A stretch of DNA of 60,188 nt. It comes from a marine gamma proteobacterium HTCC2148. GTDB lineage: Bacteria > Pseudomonadota > Gammaproteobacteria > Pseudomonadales > Halieaceae. Where the stretch lies: positions 1 through 60,188 of the forward strand of contig DS999237.1 in NCBI GenBank assembly GCA_000156295.1, read 5' to 3'. A program made the translations under genes and the position numbers. Below the pieces are notes generated by a model. The model made no database searches. It had not been told where the DNA came from and was given only the letters and a program-made list of their open reading frames with translations. This document shows, piece after piece, positions 8,760-17,898 of this stretch (the first letter of the stretch is position 1; every line of letters begins with the position of its first letter).

Positions 8760-10178
8760 TCAGAGATCAAAAATTTTCCCAGGATTCATAATCCCCTGCG
8801 GGTCAAACACCTTCTTAATCTGCTTCATGATCTCTATTTCTAGCGGCGACCGGGAATAATGCAGGTAATCTTTCTTTAGCAAGCCCACCCCGTGCTCTGC
8901 CGAAACCGATCCGCCATAGCGCTGCACAATTTCAAATACCCACTGGGAAACCTCGCCGCACTGTGCCCGAAACTCATCGACAGATAACGCATCGGGCTTG
9001 AGGATATTCAAGTGCACGTTGCCATCGCCGATATGACCAAACCAGACAATCTCAAAATCCGGATAACTCTTTTTAACGGCCGCATCCACCTCCGCCAAAA
9101 AGGCGGGCACCTTAGAAATCACCGTTGATATATCATTTTTGTAAGGCGTCCATGGCGTGATCGTCTCAGAAATATCCTCGCGCAAACGCCACAGATTCTT
9201 GGCCTGGGTTTCACTCTGGCTCACCGTGCCGTCCAGCACCCAGCCTCGTTCCACGCACTGCTCAAATAAAACCATCGCCTGGTCTAGAACAGATTCGTCA
9301 GCCTGCTCGAATTCCAGCAGGGCATAATATTCACAAGGCGTCTCAAACGGGCGTTGCAAACCCTGATGCTCCACCACCTTTTGTAAAGCGAGCTCGGAAA
9401 AAAACTCAAAGGCAGAGAGCTCTATTGCTGCTTGAAAGGCAGTCAGCACCTCCATGATGGCTGACATATCGGACACGCCCAATACCATCACCGCGAGGTC
9501 ACGAGGCGCTCGGTCCAATTGCATGGTCGCCTCAACTACAATACCCAGAGTGCCCTCCGCCCCAATCGCCAGCTGCCTGAGATCGTAGCCTGCATTGTTC
9601 TTGATCAAGCCCTGATTAAGGTCCAGCAACTCACCCGTGCCGGTCACTAATTTCAGACCAGCCACCCAATCTCGAGTCATGCCGTGGCGAATAACCTTGA
9701 TGCCGCCAGCGTTGGTAGAAATATTGCCGCCTATCTGACTAGACCCTGCCGATGCAAAATCTACCGGGTAATAAAGGCCCTGATTTGCCGCGAACTGTTG
9801 TAACTGTTCTGTAATTACGCCCGCGCCGCAGCGCACGGTGCGGTCCATTGGATTAAAGTCTGAAATACTGTTCATTCGATCCAGGGCCAGCACTATCTCG
9901 CCGTTGCAGGCGACACTACCGGCACTGAGTCCAGTGCGGCCCCCTGAAGGGACCAGGGCCAGTTTTTGGTCTGCGGCCAAGCGCACAATAGCCTGCACGT
10001 CATCAACACTTCCAGGCAACACGATTGCGCTGGGAGCAGGCTGGTAAAAGCGAGTCCAATCACGCCCGTAGTGGCGCAGGCTGTCATCGTCAGTGAGCAC
10101 CCGGTCTTCCCCGACAATAGCTTGCAGGGCATTGAGAGTAGCGGTTTCAAGCAGCACCACAGAAGGTTCCTCCAGCAT
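8760..10178 (-). CDS. FAD-linked oxidase, probable D-2-hydroxyglutarate dehydrogenase
   Basis: Flavoprotein of the GlcD/D-lactate/D-2-hydroxyglutarate dehydrogenase family, 472 residues. The N-terminal half has the PCMH-type FAD domain (IVLPGSVDDVQAIVRLA, PSGGRTGLSAGS, GGNISTNAGG). The C-terminal half is the FAD-oxidase C domain, with the conserved HIGDGNVH and SAEHGVG motifs. It is divergent from serA. In pseudomonads the neighbour of serA is a D-2-hydroxyglutarate dehydrogenase that removes the D-2-hydroxyglutarate made as a by-product of SerA. The same substrate is therefore inferred here; D-lactate or glycolate remain possible. The convergent srkA gene ends 20 bases away. Confidence 0.88.
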   Translation of the reverse strand: MLEEPSVVLLETATLNALQAIVGEDRVLTDDDSLRHYGRDWTRFYQPAPSAIVLPGSVDDVQAIVRLAADQKLALVPSGGRTGLSAGSVACNGEIVLALDRMNSISDFNPMDRTVRCGAGVITEQLQQFAANQGLYYPVDFASAGSSQIGGNISTNAGGIKVIRHGMTRDWVAGLKLVTGTGELLDLNQGLIKNNAGYDLRQLAIGAEGTLGIVVEATMQLDRAPRDLAVMVLGVSDMSAIMEVLTAFQAAIELSAFEFFSELALQKVVEHQGLQRPFETPCEYYALLEFEQADESVLDQAMVLFEQCVERGWVLDGTVSQSETQAKNLWRLREDISETITPWTPYKNDISTVISKVPAFLAEVDAAVKKSYPDFEIVWFGHIGDGNVHLNILKPDALSVDEFRAQCGEVSQWVFEIVQRYGGSVSAEHGVGLLKKDYLHYSRSPLEIEIMKQIKKVFDPQGIMNPGKIFDL

Positions 10179-10202
10179 TTATAACAGTGGGCAATTTCAG
10201 GC

Positions 10203-10232
10203 GGCGCGTATGGTACCATACGCGCCTTTTTT
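10203..10232 (+). terminator. Perfect palindrome with T-tract in the serA leader (attenuator, terminator or operator)
   Basis: Positions 10203-10226 form a perfect 24-base palindrome (GGCGCGTATGGT and its exact complement), which can fold into a hairpin with a 4-base loop and 10 paired bases. Six T residues follow (10227-10232). In the plus direction it looks like a rho-independent terminator, yet no plus-strand gene precedes it. It sits 25 bases from the start of the flavoprotein gene and 55 bases before the serA ATG. It could attenuate serA or be a dimer-binding operator for both divergent genes. Confidence 0.7.
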
Positions 10233-10281
10233 CCAGCCCGGCCCATTTCCCCGGCCATTTACTACACAGGATTTACCGGTC

Positions 10282-11511
10282 ATGACCGTACAATCACTGC
10301 CCAAGGGCAAGATCAAATTTCTAATGCTGGAAGGGGTTCACCCTTCTGCAATTGAGACTCTGCAAAGAGACGGCTACACCAATATCGAAGTGCACAAAAA
10401 GGCGCTTCCTCCAGAAGAACTGAAACAAGCCATTGCCGGCGCCCACTTTGTTGGGATTCGTTCCCGTACTCAACTGACCGAAGAAATTTTCGCCTCAGCA
10501 AAGAAACTGGCCGCCGTAGGTTGTTTCTGCATTGGCACCAACCAGGTTGACTTGGAAGCGGCAACGCGCAGAGGCATAGCAGTTTTCAACGCGCCATTTT
10601 CCAACACCCGAAGCGTCGCCGAACTGGTTATCGCAGAGGCCATATTGCTGTTGCGAGGCGTGGCAGAGAAGAACGCGGCAGCCCACCGGGGGCAATGGAT
10701 GAAGACCGCGATTAATTCCTTTGAAATTCGCGGTAAAAAGCTGGGCATCGTTGGCTACGGCAACATCGGCATGCAACTGGGCATTATCGCGGAAAGCCTG
10801 GGTATGCAGGTACAGTTTTACGATGTCATTAACAAGTTGCCACTGGGTAATGCTCGCCAGGTTCCCAGCCTCAATCAATTGCTCGCCAACGCTGACGTAA
10901 TCAGCCTGCATGTGCCAGAAACTGGGACCACTCAGAATATGATAGGGGCTAATGAGCTCGCACAGATGCAGGCAGGAGCTATTTTAATTAACGCGTCTCG
11001 TGGCACCGTAGTGGACATAGACGCTTTGGCCAATACGCTGGCGCAGGGCAAACTGGGCGGCGCCGGGATCGATGTATTCCCGGTGGAGCCGCGCTCCAAC
11101 GACGATGAATTTATCTCGCCGCTTCGCCGGTATGACAACACTTTCCTGACGCCTCACATTGGTGGCAGCACTGTTGAAGCACAGGAAAACATAGGTATGG
11201 AAGTCGCCGAAAAGCTGGCGAAGTACTCCGACAACGGCACCACTATTTCTTCAGTCAACTTCCCCGAAGTGGCTCTACCCGAACATGCTGGCAGCCACCG
11301 CTTACTGCACATACACCGCAACGTTCCTGGGATAATGAGCGCCATCAATAACGTATTCTCTGAAACAGGGGTCAACGTTTCCGCCCAGTACCTGCAAACC
11401 ACTGCATCAGTAGGTTATGTGGTGATAGATGTAGATGCCGAATACAGTGATATCGCACTGGAAAAACTCGCAGCAATTGACGGCACTATCCGTTCACGTG
11501 TGCTGTTCTAG
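10282..11511 (+). CDS. serA: D-3-phosphoglycerate dehydrogenase
   Basis: First step of serine synthesis: 3-phosphoglycerate to 3-phosphohydroxypyruvate, NAD-dependent. The 409-residue protein (E. coli: 410) shows the NAD motif GYGNIG (158-163) and the catalytic Arg in NASRGTVVD, Glu in GIDVFPVEP and His in LTPHIGGST. A C-terminal ACT domain (HRLLHIHRNVPGIMSAIN) usually senses serine for feedback inhibition. The ATG at 10282 was chosen over an open frame reaching 10093 because the family starts with this segment and the extra sequence crosses the palindrome at 10203-10226. Confidence 0.96.
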   Translation: MTVQSLPKGKIKFLMLEGVHPSAIETLQRDGYTNIEVHKKALPPEELKQAIAGAHFVGIRSRTQLTEEIFASAKKLAAVGCFCIGTNQVDLEAATRRGIAVFNAPFSNTRSVAELVIAEAILLLRGVAEKNAAAHRGQWMKTAINSFEIRGKKLGIVGYGNIGMQLGIIAESLGMQVQFYDVINKLPLGNARQVPSLNQLLANADVISLHVPETGTTQNMIGANELAQMQAGAILINASRGTVVDIDALANTLAQGKLGGAGIDVFPVEPRSNDDEFISPLRRYDNTFLTPHIGGSTVEAQENIGMEVAEKLAKYSDNGTTISSVNFPEVALPEHAGSHRLLHIHRNVPGIMSAINNVFSETGVNVSAQYLQTTASVGYVVIDVDAEYSDIALEKLAAIDGTIRSRVLF

Positions 11512-11566
11512 GGAGCCTATTATTTGAGGCTGGCCACAGGCTAGCTTCAAGTGGCATGATTTCATC

Positions 11567-12115
11567 GTGGCTAATGACAAAGACAAGTTTATCGCCGACC
11601 TGGTTGCAGAGCACGGGGTGCCGCTGGAAAAATATCTGGCACGCAAACTCGACAACTCAGAGGACGCCGCAGAACTGGCTCAGGAAGCTTACATGCGGTT
11701 ACACCGGCTGGAGCAACCTGAGAACCTGGATAACGCGCGTGCCTTCCTGTTCCAGGTAGCCACCAATCTGGCCGTAGATCAACTGCGTCGGCGCCAGTTA
11801 CATTTCAAGTTCCTGAAGTCAGAGAAAAGTCAGTCTGTGGACGGCGAACCTATGGATTACAATGCTGCCGGCGCCTCTCCAGAACAAATTCTTGATGCCA
11901 GGGAAAAGCTGGATACCATCAACCGGGCGATAGAAGAATTACCTTTCAAAGTGAAGCAGGCTTTTTTACTGCACCGCCAAAGCGGTCTATCCTATAGCGC
12001 GATTGCCCGGCAAATGGATGTATCGGTCTCCAGCGTAGAAAAGTACATATTGCACGCACTAAAACATTTTCGCACTGCGCTTAATACAGGCCAACCGCCG
12101 GATAAATCCTCATAA
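11567..12115 (+). CDS. ECF RNA polymerase sigma factor, FecI type
   Basis: A 182-residue sigma-70 factor with only regions 2 and 4. Region 2 lies near residues 15-80 (AELAQEAYMRLHRLE, FLFQVATNLAVDQLRRRQ). Region 4 lies near 120-175 (ELPFKVKQAFLLHRQSGLSYSAIA, then the helix-turn-helix with VSVSSVEKYILHAL). This is the FecI group that works with FecR and a TonB receptor. The start codon is GTG at 11567 without a clear ribosome-binding site. It directly precedes fecR and the STN-domain receptor, so it probably activates that receptor gene in response to ligand. Confidence 0.93.
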   Translation: MANDKDKFIADLVAEHGVPLEKYLARKLDNSEDAAELAQEAYMRLHRLEQPENLDNARAFLFQVATNLAVDQLRRRQLHFKFLKSEKSQSVDGEPMDYNAAGASPEQILDAREKLDTINRAIEELPFKVKQAFLLHRQSGLSYSAIARQMDVSVSSVEKYILHALKHFRTALNTGQPPDKSS

Positions 12116-12255
12116 GAAGATTCACACTTTTCGATAATCATCTATTGAGGGAACTTTTAGTTCGCTCGTCCCATCTATATAGCTACTAAACTTATTTAGC
12201 TCCCCGGGAGGGGGGGCTGCAGGAACTCAAGCGGCAGGATGCTGCGGTAAATACC

Positions 12256-13224
12256 ATGAACGAGGAAACTAACAAACAATACGAGCAAGTATGTGAAGCA
12301 GCCTTAAATTGGGTTGCATGCTTGCGTTCGGATGCCGTTTCAGAGGGAGACAGGCAAGCCTTCGCGCTTTGGCTCGGTAAACACAACTCGCATCGTCGCG
12401 CCATGGATGAAGCGCAGGCGTTATGGGACGATCTTGCGGTCGTGCGTCATATCCCCGTAAACATCGACAAAGCAGCCAACCGTTCGCGCTGGCTGGCCAC
12501 CGCCATGGTTGCCGCTGCTTGCCTGGTTTTGGCTGTGTTCTTGTGGCCGCAGTTGCCATCAGACCCGGTCAGCACCCAGTACCGCAGCGCCATGGGCGAG
12601 CGTCGTACCGTAGACCTCCCTGACGGCTCGGTCATCCACTTAAATACCAATTCCACTATTTCTGTCACCTACACGGATGACCAGCGCCACGTTGATCTAG
12701 AGCGGGGCGAAGTTTGGTTTCAGGTCAGTCCAAATAAACAGCGCCCATTCCATGTCGATGCGGGCGAAGCCAGAATTACAGCTGTTGGCACGGCGTTTAA
12801 CATTTATCTCGACGACAACAGCACCGATGTCACGGTAACGGAAGGCGTTGTTGAAGTCAGCGACATCGGGCAAACAGGCCGTCGCTTGCACGCGGCAGAG
12901 TTGTTACTTGAGAATCAGCGGCTGATTACCGGGATCGACGGTTGGGAACTCTCGTCATCGGACGATGTTTCGAAGCAGATGGCCTGGCAGCGGGGCGAAC
13001 TGGTTGCTGAAGAAATGCCACTGCCTGCATTGATCGAGCAATTGGAGCGCTATCAACAAACCAGAATCATAATCGCCGATCCCAACGTGGCGGCACTCAC
13101 CGTATCTGGTGTTTTACAGCTCGACCAGCCCGAAGCCTCTCTCAGCGCTATCGCGGTCAGCCTGGACCTTCAAATCACCCCCCTGAGCGACACATCCGTT
13201 CTGTTGCTCAAAGCCGAGCAGTAA
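12256..13224 (+). CDS. FecR family anti-sigma factor
   Basis: Inner-membrane sigma regulator of 322 residues. The N-terminal cytoplasmic DUF4880-like domain (ALNWVACLRSD, FALWLGKHNSHRRAMDEA) is followed by one transmembrane helix near residues 77-96 and then the periplasmic FecR domain (GERRTVDLPDGSVIHLNTNS, VEVSD). The C-terminal part (about 240-322) resembles the secretin/TonB-like fold that contacts the receptor signalling domain. It pairs with the sigma factor 140 bases upstream and the STN receptor 82 bases downstream. Confidence 0.94.
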   Translation: MNEETNKQYEQVCEAALNWVACLRSDAVSEGDRQAFALWLGKHNSHRRAMDEAQALWDDLAVVRHIPVNIDKAANRSRWLATAMVAAACLVLAVFLWPQLPSDPVSTQYRSAMGERRTVDLPDGSVIHLNTNSTISVTYTDDQRHVDLERGEVWFQVSPNKQRPFHVDAGEARITAVGTAFNIYLDDNSTDVTVTEGVVEVSDIGQTGRRLHAAELLLENQRLITGIDGWELSSSDDVSKQMAWQRGELVAEEMPLPALIEQLERYQQTRIIIADPNVAALTVSGVLQLDQPEASLSAIAVSLDLQITPLSDTSVLLLKAEQ

Positions 13225-13306
13225 GATATAAAGATATTGCACGGAATCAGCCTCAGCAGTCTGTAGAGGCTTCGTTCCCTATAGGTAACATATAAAAATC
13301 AAAGAG

Positions 13307-16300
13307 TTGTGGCGATTCGCTGCTCTCGGGGTGATAGCAATAGCTGCTCATGGACACAGCTTGGCAAGACCGCCTGGCGCGCGCCCAAAGTGGCGCGGCG
13401 TCTTCCTTGCTGCTCTATTTTCCCTGCTCACTGTAAATGTGGTTTTAAGTGAGCAAGAAGAAACTGTTCACTTCACCATTAAGGCCCCGAGGCTCTCCAG
13501 CGCACTCATTCAGCTGAGTCAGCAAAGCGGTCAGCCCATCGTTTTTTCAGATCGCCTCATCAGAGACCTTCCCGCTAACGAATTGGTGGGCACGGCAACT
13601 ACAGCAGAAGCCCTGGATGTGTTGCTCTCGGGTAACAATCTGGAGTGGACGCTGGTCGACGAGCGCGTCATAACGGTGTACGCGAAAACCTGTGGACCAA
13701 AAAGTAGCGCGTGCATTACGCCAGAGCAAATGGTGGCGGAATATCCGATCTACACCCCCGGGCTTGAAGAAACCTGGGTCTACGGTGCACCCGTCACAGG
13801 CTCCAGGATACGCCGAAACGGCTATACCGGAGGCGCACCTGTCGATATTCTCTCATCGCCTGATATTGAGTTAAGCGGCGCTCAAACGCTTGGCGACTTA
13901 CTCAAATTTGTGCCCGCGGTATCAGGCAACGCGCTTAGCACCGCAATTTCAAACGGAGGGAATGGCACAGCCACAGTCACACTCCGTGGCCTTCCTGCCA
14001 CCAACACTCTGGTTTTAGTTAATGGCCGAAGGGTCGCTAACGACGGGCTCGCCGGAAGCTCGGTAGACCTCAATAGCATCGCACCGGCGGCGGTAGAGCG
14101 TATCGAAATCCTCAAGGATGGCGCTAGTGCCATCTACGGCTCGGACGCGATCGCCGGCGTAGTCAACATTATCATGAAGCGCGACTTCCACGGCTTTCTC
14201 GCCGAAGCGTTCTATGGTGAAACTGGCAAGGGCGACCTGGATACCAGGAACTATACGCTTCAATACGGGACAGGATTGCGCGAAGGCTCTTTTTTCATTA
14301 GCGCATCGCACTACGAACAGGGCGCGATCAACAGCAGGGATCGCAATGTTTCACGCAATGCGGACACTCGGTCGCAAGGTGGCACCGATAGACGCTCCAG
14401 CGCTACGCCCAATGCTCGCGTTGGTTTGCCTGACGGCCAAACCGTAATCGCCCAGCGACAGAGAAACTATCGACCGGCGACAAACGAAGACTTGTTCAAC
14501 TACCAGGACTTCACTACGGCAGTGGTGCCGCTGCGGCGGAGTAGCATTTATACCAACGCCAGCTACGATTTCAGCGAGCGCGTCACCGGCTTTTTGGAGG
14601 CGAGCTACTTGGAGACTGATGCGCAAGCAACGCTTGCTCCAACGCCTATCTTCACGGCGTTTGAACAAGAGCCTCTCTTTGTCGCCGCTGACAGTGCTTA
14701 CAATACCTTTGGTGCTCAGCTCAGCGATGTGCGCAGACGGCTAGTTGAACTGCCTGATCGGCGGCAGCGCAATGAATCGCAGGTTTCGCGGTTTAGCGCC
14801 GTCATTGAGGGTTTGTTTAAAGACTGGAACTGGGATATTGGCTATAGCTATAGCCGCAGCGACGCCAGTGAAACTCGCTACAATTTAGTCAATGCTGACC
14901 GCTTGAGGCGAGCGATCGGGCCATCTTCGCAGTGCCAGGGCTCGGCGATTGATGGCTGCACGCCGGTTAACCTGATTGGTCCGGCAGGGAGCATTTCCCA
15001 AGATCAAATCAATTATATCTCCGCCCGGGGAGACGTGAGCGGTTACTCTCGCCTGTCTGCTGTCAGCCTGAATTTCAGCAGCGCGATCGCTTCACTTGAG
15101 GCCGGTAACGTTGAAATTGCTTTTGGTCTAGAAGGTCGGGACGAGTCCACCAAAAAGAAACCCTCGGCATTGCTGGAGAACACCAGCACCATAGGTGCTA
15201 CCAACTTCGAAGCAACAAAGGGAGAGCGAACGGTTTATGAACTTTACCTCGAGACGCTGCTGCCGCTGTGGCAAAGCTCCAATGGGCTATCCAGAATAGA
15301 CCTTGAAGCAGCTTTGCGCTTCTCTCACTACAGTGATTTTGGCGGCACCTCCAACCCTAAAACCAGCGTTCGCTGGCAGGTAAACCCTGAGTTTCTGTTG
15401 CGTGCCAACTATGCCCAGGGCTTTAGAGCTCCCAGCCTGAACGAGCTTTATGCGGGGGACACAGAAAGCCAGGACCTGCTCGAAGACCCCTGCACCCAGG
15501 CTGCGAATATTGGCGTGCTTCAGGGCTGTAGCCTGCTTGCTGACGCGACTCGCAACCAATTTCTCACCGTCAAAGGTGGCAACGAACTACTCGAGCCCGA
15601 AACCTCAGACAGCTATAGCGCCGGGGTCGTGTGGACGCCGACGGCAGCACCTGGCCTGGCTTTTTCCCTGGACTACTTTCAGATTGACCAGGAAGATGTG
15701 GTTGCTTCCAGCGCGCAATTTATCCTCAACCAAAATGCGAGGGCCGGCGCGTTTGATGACAATATTGAAAGAGATGAGTTGGGCAATCTAACACTAGTGC
15801 AAGCCAATAATATTAACATTGGCGAGCGCTCAATTTCCGGCGCAGATCTAGCACTGACTTATCATTACCCGCGCAAAAGCTGGGGACAGATCAGCGTGGT
15901 AGGAGGCGCTACCTGGATAGAAAATTATCAAACAAGGTTAGATAGCGACGCGCCGCGTCGAGACCTCGCAGGCACCTTCAGGGACGAAGCCTCTGAAGGC
16001 CCCGGAAGCATTCCAGAATGGAAGGCCCAGCTCGGCCTTCGCTGGAGCCAAGAGCGATGGCGAGGGAGCTGGCAGTTACATTACGTCGACGCAATCACAG
16101 AATTGGTGCCGGGCACCCAGCGCACGCGGGGTATCAATAGCTGGGTATTGCATGACCTGCAGCTGAGCCACACTTTTGACGTGTTGGACGGGCTGCGCCT
16201 CACGTTGGGAATTGACAATCTACTCGATGAAGAAGCGCCACTGGCAGTATCAGCTTTCAACGACAATATCGATGGCAGGACCCACGAGCTGAAGGGGCGA

Positions 16301-16333
16301 TTCTGGTATACCCGCTTGAGCCAACGTTTCTAG
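13307..16333 (+). CDS. TonB-dependent receptor with STN signalling domain
   Basis: Outer-membrane transducer of about 1000 residues. After a hydrophobic export signal (about residues 31-48) comes an STN domain (about 50-125: FTIKAPRLSSALIQLSQQSGQ), which contacts FecR. The plug follows (GSRIRRNGYTGGAPVDIL, VTLRGLPATNTLVLVNGRR, EILKDGASAIYGSDAIAGVVN), then a 22-strand barrel ending in a C-terminal phenylalanine (LSQRF). The plug style is of the Oar-like receptors common in marine bacteria. The ligand is unknown; nothing marks it as siderophore-specific. The start is uncertain: TTG 13307 or GTG 13331, both with unusually arginine-rich N-termini before the hydrophobic segment. Confidence 0.92.
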   Translation: MWRFAALGVIAIAAHGHSLARPPGARPKWRGVFLAALFSLLTVNVVLSEQEETVHFTIKAPRLSSALIQLSQQSGQPIVFSDRLIRDLPANELVGTATTAEALDVLLSGNNLEWTLVDERVITVYAKTCGPKSSACITPEQMVAEYPIYTPGLEETWVYGAPVTGSRIRRNGYTGGAPVDILSSPDIELSGAQTLGDLLKFVPAVSGNALSTAISNGGNGTATVTLRGLPATNTLVLVNGRRVANDGLAGSSVDLNSIAPAAVERIEILKDGASAIYGSDAIAGVVNIIMKRDFHGFLAEAFYGETGKGDLDTRNYTLQYGTGLREGSFFISASHYEQGAINSRDRNVSRNADTRSQGGTDRRSSATPNARVGLPDGQTVIAQRQRNYRPATNEDLFNYQDFTTAVVPLRRSSIYTNASYDFSERVTGFLEASYLETDAQATLAPTPIFTAFEQEPLFVAADSAYNTFGAQLSDVRRRLVELPDRRQRNESQVSRFSAVIEGLFKDWNWDIGYSYSRSDASETRYNLVNADRLRRAIGPSSQCQGSAIDGCTPVNLIGPAGSISQDQINYISARGDVSGYSRLSAVSLNFSSAIASLEAGNVEIAFGLEGRDESTKKKPSALLENTSTIGATNFEATKGERTVYELYLETLLPLWQSSNGLSRIDLEAALRFSHYSDFGGTSNPKTSVRWQVNPEFLLRANYAQGFRAPSLNELYAGDTESQDLLEDPCTQAANIGVLQGCSLLADATRNQFLTVKGGNELLEPETSDSYSAGVVWTPTAAPGLAFSLDYFQIDQEDVVASSAQFILNQNARAGAFDDNIERDELGNLTLVQANNINIGERSISGADLALTYHYPRKSWGQISVVGGATWIENYQTRLDSDAPRRDLAGTFRDEASEGPGSIPEWKAQLGLRWSQERWRGSWQLHYVDAITELVPGTQRTRGINSWVLHDLQLSHTFDVLDGLRLTLGIDNLLDEEAPLAVSAFNDNIDGRTHELKGRFWYTRLSQRF

Positions 16334-16478
16334 TTAAGCTGGCCAATTCGAAACCGATGTTTTCTACCTTGCGCTGCAGTGCCTGCGGCCTCACTAAGCG
16401 TCCTAAGCCGGGATAGTGAGGCAATTGAAGATCCAGATGCAGCGCATTCATGCCGCCGCTTCTGGCTTGCTACATCGC

Positions 16479-16832
16479 TCAGTTACTGATTGTGACAACC
16501 TGCGATGTTGAGGTTTGTGCAAGGCCCTGGCCCATAGCGCGCTTGAAACAGGCCTTATTTTGAGAGACCTGGCGAGCTCCGCCAGCTTTGCTGGGATTAC
16601 GAGATCCACAAACAGTATCTGCCGCCCGGGCCATCCGGTAATAAAGTGTTTCCTGGCCGCGATCAGTTTTCAGATCCAGGTCAGCATAGGACACGGTAAC
16701 CTGACGCAGGCCTTCCGCGCTCGTTGTAACGTAAGTTTCATCGTATGACGCGGCGCTCACGCTTGTTACGGTACCTACGACAACCGCGATCACTGCGGCA
16801 GAAAACAGCTTATTCATTCTAGCGTTTTTCAT
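16479..16832 (-). CDS. UrcA family exported protein
   Basis: Small secreted protein of 117 residues with a signal peptide (NKLFSAAVIAVVVGTVTSVSA) and the UrcA-family pattern: VTVSYADLDLKTDRGQETLYYRMARAADTVCG, then a second cysteine (NKACFKRAM). The two cysteines probably form a disulfide. The function of the family is unknown. Members are frequent beside TonB receptors in alpha- and gammaproteobacteria. The start at 16832 is supported by GGGAGAACC 3 bases upstream. It is transcribed alone, towards the end of the STN receptor gene. Confidence 0.85.
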   Translation of the reverse strand: MKNARMNKLFSAAVIAVVVGTVTSVSAASYDETYVTTSAEGLRQVTVSYADLDLKTDRGQETLYYRMARAADTVCGSRNPSKAGGARQVSQNKACFKRAMGQGLAQTSTSQVVTISN

Positions 16833-17175
16833 AATGGTTCTCCCTACTCTTAAGTCGACGGCATAATTGCCTTTTTTAAAACAGGCGGCTTCCTATGACG
16901 CCTGCCCTTGAGAAAGAAGATAGGGTAAGAATTACACTGAAAATAGTCAGTTTCGCCCAACCGAAGACCTATAGGGATAAGTTGAGGCTTTTTGTCGATG
17001 AGCTGTTTCAATCTCATCGTTAATAAGCAGGAGACATTGAGAAAATAGGGTTGAACACTCGGACGGATGGAGGCGAAACGGCTACTGATCTCAAGTCAAA
17101 CCGAACGGGTTCGCCGCTACGCCACTCTCGCTGGTATACTCCTTAGCTTGTTTTGAGCAAGGTTCTATAAACATA
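16833..17175. other. Intergenic region between urcA-type gene and exported protein gene
   Basis: A divergent 343-base spacer with no convincing gene. It holds a hairpin of 6-base arms at 16882-16904, followed on the minus strand by TTTT, in the leader of the UrcA gene. A second inverted repeat has 7-base arms CGATGAG (16996-17002) and CTCATCG (17013-17019). An extended -10 promoter for the plus-strand gene lies at 17132-17140. None of the hairpins is strong enough to assign a role. Confidence 0.5.
17132..17140 (+). promoter_or_regulatory. Extended -10 promoter element
   Basis: TGGTATACT is a near-consensus extended -10 (TGnTATAAT-like), 35 bases before the ATG at 17176. No good -35 lies 17 bases upstream, which is common for extended -10 promoters. 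Confidence 0.5.
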
Positions 17176-17694
17176 ATGCGATCAATTACTACGCTTCTTT
17201 GTCTTCTGTTCTCCGTCGGCTTTACTGCCGAAATAGCGGCCGAAAATTCCGATTCAATCGTCGCAGAGTTAAAACACTGTGCAGGGATTGAAAATCGTGA
17301 AGACCGCGTTGAATGCTACGAGTCATTAGGTCGGCGGGTAACCCATGCCGAGCAAGAAAGTACTGCTGAAGTTGCTTCCGCGACCGCCGCCAGTGTCGAG
17401 GTGAAGAGCAGCAATGACAAGGATACGATGGGCGGGTACGAATTCGAAACAAAGTCAGCCGCGGAACAAGAAGCCGAGCAACAGATGAAGACTCGCGTTG
17501 TTCTCTGCCAAAAAAACATAGACGGGATTTGGTACTTCAAGCTCGAGAATGGCCAGGTTTGGAAGCAAGTTGACCGACAGCGCTTGGCTTTCCAGGGGTG
17601 TGATTTTGGGGCGATAGTGACTAACGACGGCATCGGCTATGTTTTGCGCATCGACGGAAGAGAAGGAAAAATCCGGATTAGGCGACGCAAATAA
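17176..17694 (+). CDS. Exported protein of unknown function
   Basis: 172 residues with a signal peptide (RSITTLLCLLFSVGFTAEIAA). The mature N-terminus has a Cys pair pattern (LKHCAGIENREDRVECYESLG) seen at the start of various small periplasmic proteins. A charged low-complexity linker follows (about 55-95). The C-terminal domain, with FKLENGQVWKQVDRQRLAF, ends in VLRIDGREGKIRIRRRK and looks like a small beta-rich fold. I do not recognise a named family. It sits between the receptor signalling genes and the hydroxylase genes; whether it belongs to either is unknown. Confidence 0.75.
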   Translation: MRSITTLLCLLFSVGFTAEIAAENSDSIVAELKHCAGIENREDRVECYESLGRRVTHAEQESTAEVASATAASVEVKSSNDKDTMGGYEFETKSAAEQEAEQQMKTRVVLCQKNIDGIWYFKLENGQVWKQVDRQRLAFQGCDFGAIVTNDGIGYVLRIDGREGKIRIRRRK

Positions 17695-17898
17695 CAGTAA
17701 ATCGTCCTGGGACCGCCTCGTCCAAAGCTTAAAGTGGCGTTTTTATACTCAAAATTAGCCAAAAAAGCGATCTACGTGCAAATAAAATCTCTTTTTAAGG
17801 CCTTATATCGTCCAATATGTTGTGAAAATCCAGATATAGAATTTTTCGGTAAGTGACCTGTGACCATTCGCATGCTCAACAGTAATCGAGGATAACCC

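Noticed and set aside
12121-12145. Fur-like sequence (GATAATCAT) before fecR
   Set aside because: Only about half of the 19-base consensus matches; the other half is unrelated.
16257-16451. Short minus-strand open frame at the end of the STN receptor gene
   Set aside because: Mostly antisense to the conserved receptor C-terminus; no signal peptide or recognisable motif.
16882-16904. Hairpin with T-run in the leader of the UrcA gene
   Set aside because: Six-base stem with an 11-base loop is too weak to call a terminator or attenuator.
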